Part shown: one piece after another, positions 8,299 to 17,150 of the stretch
How positions within the stretch are numbered: the stretch's first letter is position 1
Layout: each line of letters begins with the position of its first letter
Source: Streptomyces coeruleorubidus
Lineage (GTDB): Bacteria > Actinomycetota > Actinomycetes > Streptomycetales > Streptomycetaceae
NCBI RefSeq assembly: GCF_008705135.1
Contig: NZ_CP023694.1
Location: 5,623,001 to 5,687,000 of the forward strand
Direction of reading: 5' to 3'
Length of the DNA stretch: 64,000 nt
Program-made: the position numbers and the translations under genes
The notes under the pieces: model-generated
Told to the model about the DNA's origin: nothing
The model's input: only the letters and a program-made list of their open reading frames with translations
The model's database searches: none

Positions 8299-9504
8299 GT
8301 GACACTTCGTAAACCTCTCCGGATCGCCCGGGCGGCAAGCGCTTTCGCGGCCATCATCGCCGTGACGACCGCGTGTACCTCCGCGGCCTCCTCACCTCAG
8401 GTGAAGCCGGACGGCCGCTCGTTCACCGTCGCCGCCGCCGGTGACGTGCTGATCCACCCCGAGCTGGTCGACCAGGCCGCCAAGGATGCCAAGAAGACCG
8501 GCGAGGGCGAGGCCGGGCTGGACTTCGGGCCGCTGCTCGCCGGGATCAAGCCGGTCGTCAGCAAGGCCGACCTGGCCATCTGTCACATGGAGACGCCCGT
8601 CGGAAAGCCGCGGGGGCCCTTCGAGGGGTACCCGGAGTTCCTCGTGCCGCCGCAGATCCTGACGTCACTCAAGGACGTGGGCTACGACACCTGCTCGACG
8701 GCCTCCAACCACACCTACGACCACGGCCTCGGGGCCGTGCGGCGCACCTTGAACGCCATGGACAAGGCCGGCCTCGGGCACACGGGCTCCGCCCGCACGC
8801 CCAAGGAAGCGGAACGGATCAACATCCGTGACGTCAACGGCGTCAAGGTCGCCCACCTCTCGTTCTCCTGGATGTCGTTCCTGAACCCGACGCCGGAGAA
8901 GGAGAAGTGGGCGTTCAACCAGATCGGCACGGACGCGATCAAGGACGCCGAGGCCCGGGCCCGCGAGAAGGGTGCCGAGGTGGTCATCCTCTCGGTCCAC
9001 TGGGGGCTCGAGCACTACAACGAACCGAGCGCCCCCCAGCTGCAACTGGCGGAGCGGCTCACCACGGAGACCGGGGTCGACCTGGTGATCGGGCACCACG
9101 CCCATGTGGTGCAGCCGATCCAGAAGGTGAACGGCACCTGGGTCGCCTACAGCCTGGGCAACCAGGTCGCCCGTCACTCCTCGCCCACCGGGCTCACCGA
9201 GGAGGGCGCGATCGGCTGGTTCGAGTTCCGCGAGACGACCGACGGCTGGGACGTCTCCGCCCGCTACGCCACGACGCTGGTGGACATCCCGCCCGAGGTG
9301 GAGGCCGGTGAGAAGCCGCCCGCCGGCGCGGTCGAGGACCACCGGGTGGTGGACGTACGGCGGGCGCTCGACGCGCCGGGCGACCTCTCCGAGGAGCGGC
9401 TCGCCCGCTACCGGCTGGCGGCCGACCGCACGCGTGGCTTCCTGTACAACCGCGGGGCGCCGGGGGGCGACGGCCTGAAGGAGCTCACGCTGGAGCGTGA
9501 CTAG
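8299..9504 (+). CDS. CapA/PgsA-family lipoprotein (poly-gamma-glutamate system)
   Basis: A 401-residue protein of the PGA_cap family, with a metallophosphatase-like fold, needed for synthesis or export of poly-gamma-glutamate in capsule systems. The N-terminus has basic residues, a hydrophobic stretch and TTAC, a plausible lipobox with Cys26. Family motifs are AAAGDVLIH (Asp49), SNHTYDHG, and GHHAHVVQPIQ followed by VAYSLGN. The GTG start at 8299 lies 3 bases after a TATGAT, so transcript and start need mapping. It heads a group with PgsB and PgsC homologues, which makes a role in polymer synthesis more likely than for an orphan CapA. Confidence 0.85.
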   Translation: MTLRKPLRIARAASAFAAIIAVTTACTSAASSPQVKPDGRSFTVAAAGDVLIHPELVDQAAKDAKKTGEGEAGLDFGPLLAGIKPVVSKADLAICHMETPVGKPRGPFEGYPEFLVPPQILTSLKDVGYDTCSTASNHTYDHGLGAVRRTLNAMDKAGLGHTGSARTPKEAERINIRDVNGVKVAHLSFSWMSFLNPTPEKEKWAFNQIGTDAIKDAEARAREKGAEVVILSVHWGLEHYNEPSAPQLQLAERLTTETGVDLVIGHHAHVVQPIQKVNGTWVAYSLGNQVARHSSPTGLTEEGAIGWFEFRETTDGWDVSARYATTLVDIPPEVEAGEKPPAGAVEDHRVVDVRRALDAPGDLSEERLARYRLAADRTRGFLYNRGAPGGDGLKELTLERD

Positions 9505-9642
9505 CGCCACAGCGCATACGGGGCGACCGGCACAACTTCGGCGCTCCCCAACAGTCTTGTATACGGCGGTCCGTTGCCTCTCCCGCGGGAGCGGTGTTCT
9601 GTGCGGCCGTTCTTCACCCAGAGAGGCCGGAGGAGACCACCG

Positions 9643-11955
9643 GTGACACCCACCCGCGCCGTGCGCCCCGTGAAGGGGGGACGGCGGCGCAGCCGGAGAC
9701 GCGCGGACATGCCGCTGCTGGGCGGCGTCCGTCCCCCGATCGCGCTGCTGTGCGTGCTGGTGCTGGCCCTCGCCGGCCTCACCGCCCAGGTGCTCGGCCC
9801 CGCCGGCGAGCAGGCCGTACCGCAGGCGGTGCTCTCCTCGCAGCGGCACTTCGCGGAGGACGGCGCCATCGCCCTGCGCGCCTCGATCGACGAGCGGGTC
9901 ACCGACCTCAACCGCACCGCCGCCGCGCTGAACGCGGGGCCGCCGGTGAAGCCCGAGCGCGTCCTGTCCGACCTGGGGAAGACCTACCAGAAGTGGACGG
10001 GCACCACGGTCCTGGACCTGGAGAGCGGCAAGGTGCTGGCCGCCAGGGGGGAAACGATTCCCCTCGGGTGGCTCGACAAGGACGTCCTCACCGGGGACAC
10101 GGCCCTCAAGCCCCGCATGGTGCGGCTGGAGACCGGTGACGTACGCCTGATGACCATGGCGGTCCTGGACTTCGAGGACCGGCCGCAGCAACTGCTGGTC
10201 GCCTCCAACAGCCTGTCCGTGCCCGCCATCAACCTGGGCCAGTTCCGCTCCATGGCGGTCGTCGCCACCGGCGGGGAGATCCTCGCGACGGCCGGCTTCG
10301 AGCAGTCCGAGGCGCTCAACTCCGACCAGGAGCGCAAGGAGCTCGGCTTCCTCCAGAAGCAGATGAGCGGGCTGTCCGCCAAGGCGGCACGGGAGACCGA
10401 GCAGGACCCGGTCAGCGCCAGGGAGCCGGGCTCCCGCGGCTACCCCGGTGTCAGCGGGACCCTGGTCGGCGGGAGCTACAACGGCCGTGTCGCCACGGCC
10501 GGTTACGCCTCCCTCTCGTCCGCCGACCCGGAGGAGAAGAAGAGCGTCGGCGCGGGCCTCGGGCTCACCGTCGTCGCCCTGCTGCCCGTGGTCCAGCAGG
10601 AGGGCGCCGCTGCGGACCGGGAGCTGTACGGGCTGCTGGCGGCCGGAGCTCTGGTGGTGCTCGGACTGCTCGCCGCGGCCGTGCTGTGGGTGACCGTGCA
10701 GCGGCCCCTGCTGCGGCTGTTCCTTGAGTCCCGCCGACTGGCCCGGGGCGACCTGACCCGCCCGGTGGACGTGCCCCGCTGGGGTGAGGCCGCGCGCATC
10801 GGCTCCGCACTGGAGAGGCTGCGCGCGCAGCTGGGCGGCCCGGCCGAAGATCCCGGCGGGCGCCAGCGCGTCAAGGGGCGGTTCGGGGTGCGCGGGCCGC
10901 TCGCGCTGACCGCCGTACTGCTGCTGCTGTGGTGTGTGCCCGTCGGCCTCCTGCTGAACCGCACCGACGACTCCGTCAGCATTCCGGCCAGCATGGTCGC
11001 GGACCAGCGTGACCGCACCGACCTGGTCGCCGACCGGGTGCGCCGGGCGCTCAACGAGGCGCAGGCGGACCTGGTCTCCACCTCCCGGCTGATCGACCCG
11101 GACGACGCCGACGCCGGACGGGCACTGCTCGAGGAGACCCTGCGCGAGCACACCCGCTACGAGGCGCTGTACCTCCTCGACGGGGACGGCGAGGTCGTCG
11201 CCCGCGCGGGCGAGGAGCCGCGCGCCGGTTTCGCCGACGGGGACGAGCTGCCGCTGGTCCGCGTGGCCGGAAAGGGCGAGAAGAAGCCGGTCGTCCAGGC
11301 CGGGGCGCCCCTGCCGGACCACAAGGGCATGACCCTGGTCGGCGAGGTCCGGGTGGAGTTCCTCAACTCGCTGCTGAAGCGGCCCGGCCTCGGCGAGGTC
11401 CGCGTGGTCGACTCCAAGACGCAGACCATCGCCGCCAGCGACGGCTTCCTGGCCTTCGAGGACCTGCCGCGCGACGCGCTCACCGATCTCGTCCGGGCCG
11501 GCAGCGTCCACGTCGGCGCCGGTCCCGTCGAGAACGGCCTGCTGATCCGCGAGGGGCGCGGGACCACGGTCGCCGCGGCCGCCCCGTTCTCCGGCGGCGG
11601 TGTGGCGGCCGACATCGGCTGGACCGTGGTCAGCTGGCAGAACGCCAAGGACTTCCAGATCACCGCGTACGAGCGCGAGGACCGCAGCGTCCTGGCCGGA
11701 CTGCTCGGTCTGGCCCTGATCGTCGTCTGCCTCGGCTGGTTGTACCTGGTCGTGGCCCGGCCGATGCGGGCCCTGGCGGCCGGCGCGGAGAAGCTGGCCG
11801 ACGGCGACCTCAAGTCCGTGCTGTACCCCCGCTACCAGGACGAGGTCGGCGCCGTCGTGCGCAGCCTCGAACTGCTCCGCCAGCAACTCCAGGCCCGTAA
11901 GCAGACCCAGGCGCGCCGGCTCGCGGAGCCGGAAGCCGGCGTTCGGGGAAGGTGA
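9643..11955 (+). CDS. Duplicated extracytoplasmic sensor-TM-HAMP protein without output domain
   Basis: A membrane protein of about 770 residues built as two copies of one plan. The order is TM1 (about 33-51), an external domain (52-328), TM2 (329-352), HAMP 1 (353-405, with RLARGDLTRPV), TM3 (418-439), a second external domain, TM4 (683-705), and HAMP 2 (706-757, with KLADGDLKSVLYPRYQDEVG). The external domains look like PDC/Cache sensor folds, judged by layout only. The protein ends shortly after HAMP 2, with no kinase, methyl-accepting or cyclase domain. GTG at 9643 has a GGAGGAG ribosome site; earlier starts lack one. It is 7 bases upstream of pgsB, so it is probably co-translated with the synthase genes. 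Confidence 0.85.
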   Translation: MTPTRAVRPVKGGRRRSRRRADMPLLGGVRPPIALLCVLVLALAGLTAQVLGPAGEQAVPQAVLSSQRHFAEDGAIALRASIDERVTDLNRTAAALNAGPPVKPERVLSDLGKTYQKWTGTTVLDLESGKVLAARGETIPLGWLDKDVLTGDTALKPRMVRLETGDVRLMTMAVLDFEDRPQQLLVASNSLSVPAINLGQFRSMAVVATGGEILATAGFEQSEALNSDQERKELGFLQKQMSGLSAKAARETEQDPVSAREPGSRGYPGVSGTLVGGSYNGRVATAGYASLSSADPEEKKSVGAGLGLTVVALLPVVQQEGAAADRELYGLLAAGALVVLGLLAAAVLWVTVQRPLLRLFLESRRLARGDLTRPVDVPRWGEAARIGSALERLRAQLGGPAEDPGGRQRVKGRFGVRGPLALTAVLLLLWCVPVGLLLNRTDDSVSIPASMVADQRDRTDLVADRVRRALNEAQADLVSTSRLIDPDDADAGRALLEETLREHTRYEALYLLDGDGEVVARAGEEPRAGFADGDELPLVRVAGKGEKKPVVQAGAPLPDHKGMTLVGEVRVEFLNSLLKRPGLGEVRVVDSKTQTIAASDGFLAFEDLPRDALTDLVRAGSVHVGAGPVENGLLIREGRGTTVAAAAPFSGGGVAADIGWTVVSWQNAKDFQITAYEREDRSVLAGLLGLALIVVCLGWLYLVVARPMRALAAGAEKLADGDLKSVLYPRYQDEVGAVVRSLELLRQQLQARKQTQARRLAEPEAGVRGR

Positions 11956-11962
11956 CCCAGCC

Positions 11963-13474
11963 GTGCTCTATCTGTACTTCGTCCTGCTCACCGGCAGTGT
12001 GCTGCTGCTGGTGGCGGGCATCGTGGAACAGCGCCGGCACTACGCCAGCCTGCACAGCATCCCGTCGCGCGTGCTCGTGAACGGCATCCGCGGCAAGTCC
12101 TCCATCACCCGGCTGTGCGCCGGGGCGCTGCGCGGCGGCGACCTGGTGACCGTGGCGAAGACCACGGGTACGGCGGCCCGGTTCATCCACCCGGACGCCA
12201 CCGAGGAGCCGGTCTACCGCAAGTTCGGCATCGCCAACGTGGTGGAGCAGATCGGCATCGTGCGCCGGGCCGCCACCTACCGGCCCGACGCCCTGGTCAT
12301 CGAGTGCATGGCCGTCATGCCGGCCCTCCAGGAGGTGAACCAGAGCAAGCTGATCCGCTCCACGATCGGCGTGCTGTGCAACGTCCGCGAGGACCACCTC
12401 GCCGAGATGGGGCCCACCCTCGACGACGTGGCGCGGTCGCTGTGCCGCTCCATGCCGGAGGACGGCATCTGCGTCACCGCCGAGAAGGAGCGCTTCCACA
12501 TCCTCCAGGAGGAGGCCGACGCCCGTAACTGCCAGCTCATCTACGCCGACCCGGAGACCGTCACCGACGAGGAGCTGCGCGGCTTCAGCTGGTTCACCTT
12601 CAAGGAGAACGTCGCGATCGCCCTCGTCGTGGCCGACCTGCTCGGCGTGGAACGGCGCGTCGCCCTCCAGGGCATGTACGACGCCCCGCCGGACCCGGGC
12701 GTGCTGTCCGTCGAGCGCTACGCGACGCCCGAGGGCAAGCGGCTCGCCTTCGCCAACGTCTTCGCGGCCAACGACCCCGAGTCGACGCTGATGAACATCA
12801 ACCAGCTGCTCGACCTCGGAGCCATCCACCGGCCGCTGAACGTCGTGATCAACTGCCGGCCCGACCGCGTCGAGCGCAACGGGCAGATGGGCGAGATCAT
12901 CCCCGACCTCCAGCCGGACCACGTCTTCGTCATCGGGCACCCCGCCAAGAGCGCGATCGACGCCATCCCCGCCGAGTGGCGCGACCGCGCGGTCGACCTC
13001 GGGGGCGAGCGCCGGTCGGCCGAGGAGTTCATGCCCGCCCTGCTGGAGCGCCTGTCCGCCGACTCCTCCCTGGTCGCCATCGGCAACATCCACGGCCAGG
13101 GCGAGGAACTGCTGGAGTACCTGGCCGAACTCCCGGCGGACGAGTCCGCCCCCGCGGAAGCGGACCGGCCCGCGGACGCCCCGGTGCCGCCGCATCAGCC
13201 GGCGCGCCTGGACCCGTACGCCTCGTATCCCGTGGCCTATGAGGAGCGCTACCAGGCCTCGCAGACCCAGGAGATCCCGGTGGTCCGCATCCCCGCTCAG
13301 CAGCGCCAGCCGTCGTGGGCCCAGCAGCACGCCGCTCAGCACCAGGGCCAGTACGGCCAGGGGCAGGGCCAGTACGCCGCCCCGGTCCAGGAGACCTGGC
13401 CGTACGGCGACGACGCGGGCGGCGGTCATCCGTACCCGGCGGCCGACGGCGGTGGGCAGCATCCGCGCCACTGA
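11963..13474 (+). CDS. pgsB: Poly-gamma-glutamate synthase ligase PgsB/CapB
   Basis: PgsB is a Mur-ligase-like amide ligase that uses ATP to polymerise glutamate through gamma-amide bonds, at the membrane with PgsC. One N-terminal membrane helix (about 2-20) is followed by the nucleotide-binding VNGIRGKSSITRL (about 39-51). Further family motifs are FGIANVVEQI, ECMAV, VREDHLAEMG and FAANDPEST. The core ends near residue 390, the usual family length. A further 110 or so residues rich in Gln, His, Pro and Tyr form an unusual tail. GTG at 11963 is preceded by GGGGAAGGTG. Neighbours CapA, PgsC and NlpC/P60 strongly support the assignment; the polymer itself is not known. Confidence 0.88.
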   Translation: MLYLYFVLLTGSVLLLVAGIVEQRRHYASLHSIPSRVLVNGIRGKSSITRLCAGALRGGDLVTVAKTTGTAARFIHPDATEEPVYRKFGIANVVEQIGIVRRAATYRPDALVIECMAVMPALQEVNQSKLIRSTIGVLCNVREDHLAEMGPTLDDVARSLCRSMPEDGICVTAEKERFHILQEEADARNCQLIYADPETVTDEELRGFSWFTFKENVAIALVVADLLGVERRVALQGMYDAPPDPGVLSVERYATPEGKRLAFANVFAANDPESTLMNINQLLDLGAIHRPLNVVINCRPDRVERNGQMGEIIPDLQPDHVFVIGHPAKSAIDAIPAEWRDRAVDLGGERRSAEEFMPALLERLSADSSLVAIGNIHGQGEELLEYLAELPADESAPAEADRPADAPVPPHQPARLDPYASYPVAYEERYQASQTQEIPVVRIPAQQRQPSWAQQHAAQHQGQYGQGQGQYAAPVQETWPYGDDAGGGHPYPAADGGGQHPRH

Positions 13475-13561
13475 CCTCCACGGGCGGGGACGACACCCAG
13501 CGCCCGCACGCCTGAGCCGACCGCCCCGCACCACGACCCGCACCCGTGCCCGGAGACCCCG

Positions 13562-14044
13562 TTGACCACCGCCGCCCTGACCCCCGAGATGGCCGCCCTC
13601 GGCATCGCCATCGGCCTGTTCTTCTCGTTGCTGTGCTACCTGACCACCAACCTGTCGCCCGGCGGCATGATCACGCCGGGCTGGCTCGCCCTGACCCTCA
13701 TCGAGGACCTCCAGCGGGCGGCCATGGTGGTCGGCGTCACCGCCCTCACCTACGCGGGCACCAAGGTCATGCAGCGGCTGGTGATCCTCTACGGCAAGCG
13801 GCTGTTCGCCGCGGTGGTCCTGCTGGGCGTGCTGCTCCAGGCCACCGTGATGATCGTGCTGTCGATCGAGTTCCCGCTGCTCTACGGCAACCAGACCCTC
13901 GGCTTCATCGTGCCCGGCCTGATCGCCTACCAGATGGTCCGCCAGCCCAAGGGGCCGACGCTGCTGGCGACCGGCACCGTCTCGCTCATGGCCTACATCG
14001 TCGTCGCCGCCGGACTGCTGCTCGGCATCATGCCCACCGTCTGA
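13562..14044 (+). CDS. pgsC: Poly-gamma-glutamate membrane subunit PgsC/CapC
   Basis: A 160-residue, multi-helix membrane protein that partners PgsB in PGA synthesis. The N-terminal helix leads into the family motif LSPGGMITPGWLAL, corresponding to the VPAGLVVPGYLGL region of Bacillus PgsC. The remaining four to five hydrophobic segments and the length (Bacillus PgsC is about 150) agree. The start is TTG at 13562 with a GGAGA ribosome site; an internal ATG eight codons later is possible. It lies 87 bases after pgsB and 39 bases before the NlpC/P60 gene. Confidence 0.85.
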   Translation: MTTAALTPEMAALGIAIGLFFSLLCYLTTNLSPGGMITPGWLALTLIEDLQRAAMVVGVTALTYAGTKVMQRLVILYGKRLFAAVVLLGVLLQATVMIVLSIEFPLLYGNQTLGFIVPGLIAYQMVRQPKGPTLLATGTVSLMAYIVVAAGLLLGIMPTV

Positions 14045-14083
14045 GCCCGGCGTCCCGGCGACTGAGAACCCAGGAGAGAACAC

Positions 14084-15169
14084 ATGGCAGGGAAGAAGAA
14101 ATCGAGGCCGGTCCTCTCCGGCCTCGTGGTGCTGGGGCTCGTCGCGACCTCCGGCTACCTCACCGTGGAGCTCCGCAAGCAGGAGGAGAAAGGCGTCCCG
14201 GAGATCACGAACGTCGGCGTGCTGGACGGCTCGGACCGGGCCGGCGGCGCGACGAAGACCCGCGACAAGGCCGGGGAGAGCTGGTCCCGGCTGGAGAACC
14301 CCGCCCGCTCCGTGCTGCGCGGGTCCGACGGCCAGGTCAAGGCGGTGTTCACCGACGGGGCGCGCACCGCGACCCTGACCGGACCGGCCCGCACCTTCAC
14401 CGAGCCCTCGTCGACGAGCTCCAAGGTCTCCACGACGGACTGGGTCCGTCTCATGCCCGAGCCCTGGAAGAAGGGCGCGGACAAGGAGAAGTGGTTCAAG
14501 GACTGGTACGCCGAGTACGAGTCCAGCAAGGAGGACGACCTCCTGGCCATCTCCTTCCAGTACGTCGCGGGCGCCAAGCAGAAGAAGGACGAGCAGGGCA
14601 CCGTCTACGCCGGTGACGCCAACTTCGGCCCCCTCAACGCGAACGGGGCGGAGGGCGGCGACCTGCGCCTGGAGCAGTCCGACTTCTACGACTACCTCGG
14701 CGTCCAGTACCCCTTCCGGGACGGCGTGATCGGCCAGCCGGAGACCGCGCGTGCCCGGTCGATCGACTGCTCGGGATACATGCGGATGGTGTTCGGCTAC
14801 CGCGCCCGCTACCCGCTCATGTCCTCGGACGCGTCGGGCGACGGCCTGCCGCGCACCGCCAACGGCATGGCCCGCTCCAAGCAGGGTGCCGACATCCTGC
14901 CGCTCACCGGCATCTCGCCCAAGGACCGGCCCACCGGCATCGACCAGCTCCAGCCCGGGGACCTCGTCTTCTTCAAGCTCGACACCCGGACGAAGCAGCG
15001 CCTGGACCACGTCGGCATGGTGCTCGGCTACGACACCGAGGGCCACCTGCTCTTCGTCTCCAGCCGCGAGGAGGTCAACGGACCGACCATCGGCGACGTC
15101 GGCGGAGTGTCCCGGCTGGACGGCAACGGCTACTACGCCAAGACGCTGCGCAGCGCCAAGAGGCTGTGA
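14084..15169 (+). CDS. NlpC/P60-type hydrolase of the PGA-like operon
   Basis: A 361-residue protein with an N-terminal signal anchor (about 10-26) and an external C-terminal NlpC/P60-like cysteine-peptidase domain. The nucleophile is Cys229 in SIDCSGYMR and the base is His309 in LDHVGMVLGYD, the usual spacing. NlpC/P60 enzymes cut gamma-glutamyl bonds in peptidoglycan stems or in PGA. In Bacillus a PGA DL-endopeptidase (PgdS) is encoded next to pgsBCAE. Here the gene is last in the pgs operon, so release or trimming of the polymer is the likely role. A wall-peptide role is the alternative. A ribosome site GGAGAG precedes the ATG. Confidence 0.85.
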   Translation: MAGKKKSRPVLSGLVVLGLVATSGYLTVELRKQEEKGVPEITNVGVLDGSDRAGGATKTRDKAGESWSRLENPARSVLRGSDGQVKAVFTDGARTATLTGPARTFTEPSSTSSKVSTTDWVRLMPEPWKKGADKEKWFKDWYAEYESSKEDDLLAISFQYVAGAKQKKDEQGTVYAGDANFGPLNANGAEGGDLRLEQSDFYDYLGVQYPFRDGVIGQPETARARSIDCSGYMRMVFGYRARYPLMSSDASGDGLPRTANGMARSKQGADILPLTGISPKDRPTGIDQLQPGDLVFFKLDTRTKQRLDHVGMVLGYDTEGHLLFVSSREEVNGPTIGDVGGVSRLDGNGYYAKTLRSAKRL

Positions 15170-15179
15170 CCGGACGCGC

Positions 15180-15210
15180 GGCGGCGGCCGGTCACTCGTT
15201 GGCCGCCGCC
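15180..15210. terminator. Bidirectional stem-loop at convergent gene ends
   Basis: GGCGGCGGCC (15180-15189) pairs perfectly with GGCCGCCGCC (15201-15210) around an 11-base loop. It sits just after the NlpC/P60 stop and overlaps the last codons of the convergent gene at 15192. Confidence 0.55.
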
Positions 15211-16064
15211 AACGCCTGGGCCTGGCCGCGGCGGTGGATCTGACGGAACGTGTGCAGCTGGAGGTTGTCGCCCGTGGCGAACACCTCGGTGTCCTTCGTC
15301 GTCACGTCCTTGCCGCTGGTGAAGCCGGCGTTGGTGAAGTAGGCGTAGCGGCCGTAGGAGTTGCTGGTCGTGCGGCAGAACCCGGACTCGCAGAAGGCCT
15401 TCACGCCGCCGCCGGAGAGCGACTTGACGAAGCTCTTCTTGTTGGTCTGGCTCTTGGCCTTGGCGGCCTGCGCCTCCGTGTCGAAGACCGCCACGCCGAC
15501 CGTCACCGCGATGCCGTCCGCGGAGTAGGTGACGCGTATCAGGCGCGTGCAGTCGTTCGCGGTGAGGATCTTCGGGAGCGTGCCGCCCGACGCCGAGGCG
15601 CAGTTCTCGGTGTCGGCCGTGGGGCCCTTCTTGTACGTCGTCTCACCCATGGTCAGCTGGGTGCCGGGGAAGAGGGTGTCCGGGCTGAGCGGAGCCTTGT
15701 CCTTCTTCGCGCTGGCGATGAAGTCCTTCGGGTCCAGCGGGGGCGGGGCGCTGGTCGGGGCGAACGACGGGGCCGAGGCGGACTCGCTCGGGATGCCGGC
15801 CGAGGGCACCTGGGAGGTCGGGCTGTTCGCCTGGTTGTCGCCGCCCGCCGAGACCACGGCCACGGCGACGGCAGCGCCGATCGCGACGGTGGCGAGCGCG
15901 CCGCCGCCGACCAGGAACAGCCGGCGTCGTTTGTTACGGGCCTCGGACGCCTCGGCGAGCGCGGCCCAGTCCGGAGACTGACCGCCCCCGCTGCTCCAGG
16001 GCTGCTGCGACTGCGGTTTCCATGGATCCCACTGGGACTGGGGTCCCCCCTGCCCAAAGCTCAT
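15192..16064 (-). CDS. Single-pass membrane protein of unknown function
   Basis: I do not recognise a named family. The 290-residue protein has a Gly/Gln/Trp-rich cytoplasmic N-terminus (about 1-45), a basic stop (NKRRR), one membrane helix (about 49-70), a Ser/Pro-rich linker and an external domain with Cys residues (NCASASGG, NDCTRL, CESGFC) that probably form disulfides. The start ATG at 16064 is supported by TAAGAT on the same strand 7 bases upstream (16072-16077), the leaderless pattern seen elsewhere in this window. An alternative ATG lies three codons earlier. It is divergent from a small membrane gene at 16139. Confidence 0.8.
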   Translation of the reverse strand: MSFGQGGPQSQWDPWKPQSQQPWSSGGGQSPDWAALAEASEARNKRRRLFLVGGGALATVAIGAAVAVAVVSAGGDNQANSPTSQVPSAGIPSESASAPSFAPTSAPPPLDPKDFIASAKKDKAPLSPDTLFPGTQLTMGETTYKKGPTADTENCASASGGTLPKILTANDCTRLIRVTYSADGIAVTVGVAVFDTEAQAAKAKSQTNKKSFVKSLSGGGVKAFCESGFCRTTSNSYGRYAYFTNAGFTSGKDVTTKDTEVFATGDNLQLHTFRQIHRRGQAQALAAANE

Positions 16065-16138
16065 GGGCCGCATCTTAGACGGGACATGGGGCGTGCTGGT
16101 CCGCCTGGTCGGGCCCTCGAACCCCTAGCGTTCCTCCC

Positions 16139-16450
16139 ATGCGGACGGGCAAAGGCGACATCTTCGGGTGGTTGGGGCGACTGCTGCCGGCCGGGGTGCT
16201 GCTGGTGTGCCTGTGGTCCTGGCCGGTGGCCGCGGTCGGGGTGTGGCCGTCCGTCGTGGTCGGGGCGCTGCGGGCGCTGCGCCGTCCGCGCGGCGGCGGC
16301 TCCCTGCCGGGGTGGTGCGCCGCCGTGGCCGTCGATGTGCTGCTGTCGTCGGTGTTCCCGTACCTGCGGCCGGTGCGGCGCCGGACGCTGAGGAGGGCCG
16401 TTACCCTGTGTGCGGGCCTGTGCGTCTGCGTGGCGGATCGTCGGCGATGA
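16139..16450 (+). CDS. Small membrane protein of unknown function
   Basis: A 103-residue open frame with near-total G/C at third codon positions, which supports real coding. It has one or two hydrophobic segments (about 12-43 and 57-72) and a basic C-terminus. TAGCGT at 16126-16131 lies 7 bases before the ATG, so the transcript may be leaderless. It is divergent from the gene ending at 15192 and precedes rplM on the same strand by about 215 bases. No family was recognised and it may be lineage-specific. Confidence 0.55.
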   Translation: MRTGKGDIFGWLGRLLPAGVLLVCLWSWPVAAVGVWPSVVVGALRALRRPRGGGSLPGWCAAVAVDVLLSSVFPYLRPVRRRTLRRAVTLCAGLCVCVADRRR

Positions 16451-16664
16451 TCCCGCGTTTTGACCCCTGTGGTGAGCCCCGGTATTCTGCTCTTTCGTTG
16501 TGTATTGGCTTGCTCATTCTCACGGGACGGGCCCTTACACCGGTCCACCGGGCCGATGACCAGCGACCAGCACGCGGTTTGCGTCACCGCAGTGCGGTCA
16601 AGGCTGTCGTGATCGTTTCGGTGACCTGTTCAGGACCATTCACTCGAAGCGAAGGCTACGAACC

Positions 16665-17108
16665 GTGCGTACGTACAGCCCCAAGCCCGGCGATGTGACG
16701 CGCCAGTGGCACGTCATTGACGCTCAGGACGTTGTCCTGGGTCGTCTCGCCACCACCGCAGCGACCCTTCTCCGGGGCAAGCACAAGCCGATCTACGCGC
16801 CCCACGTCGACGCTGGTGACTTCGTCATCATCATCAACGCGGACAAGGTGCACCTGTCCGGCAACAAGCGCACCCAGAAGATGGCGTACCGCCACTCCGG
16901 CTACCCGGGTGGTCTGCGCTCCGTCCGTTACGACGAGCTGCTCGACAAGAACCCCGAGAAGGCCATCGAGAAGGCCGTCAAGGGCATGCTCCCCAAGAAC
17001 ACTCTGGGCCGTCAGATGCTCTCGAAGCTGAAGGTCTACAAGGGTGACCAGCACCCGCACGGCGCGCAGCAGCCGCAGCCGTACGAGATCACCCAGGTCG
17101 CGCAGTAA
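16665..17108 (+). CDS. rplM: 50S ribosomal protein L13
   Basis: L13 is an early-assembly protein of the 50S subunit. The 147-residue protein starts from GTG and carries YSPKPGDVTRQWHVIDAQD, LGRLA and GMLPKNTLGRQML, all family markers. A 214-base non-coding leader precedes it; I found no clear promoter in it, though L13 leaders often carry a regulatory RNA. It is followed by rpsI after 42 bases, the universal rplM-rpsI pair. Confidence 0.97.
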   Translation: MRTYSPKPGDVTRQWHVIDAQDVVLGRLATTAATLLRGKHKPIYAPHVDAGDFVIIINADKVHLSGNKRTQKMAYRHSGYPGGLRSVRYDELLDKNPEKAIEKAVKGMLPKNTLGRQMLSKLKVYKGDQHPHGAQQPQPYEITQVAQ

Positions 17109-17150
17109 GTCCGGCCACCCCCTAAGACTGAAGAGAATCTGAGGAGAATC

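Noticed and set aside
8665..15046. Long minus-strand frames of over 1000 codons opposite the PGA operon
   Set aside because: His/Gly/Asp/Arg-rich antisense text with no family features, opposite well-supported plus-strand genes.
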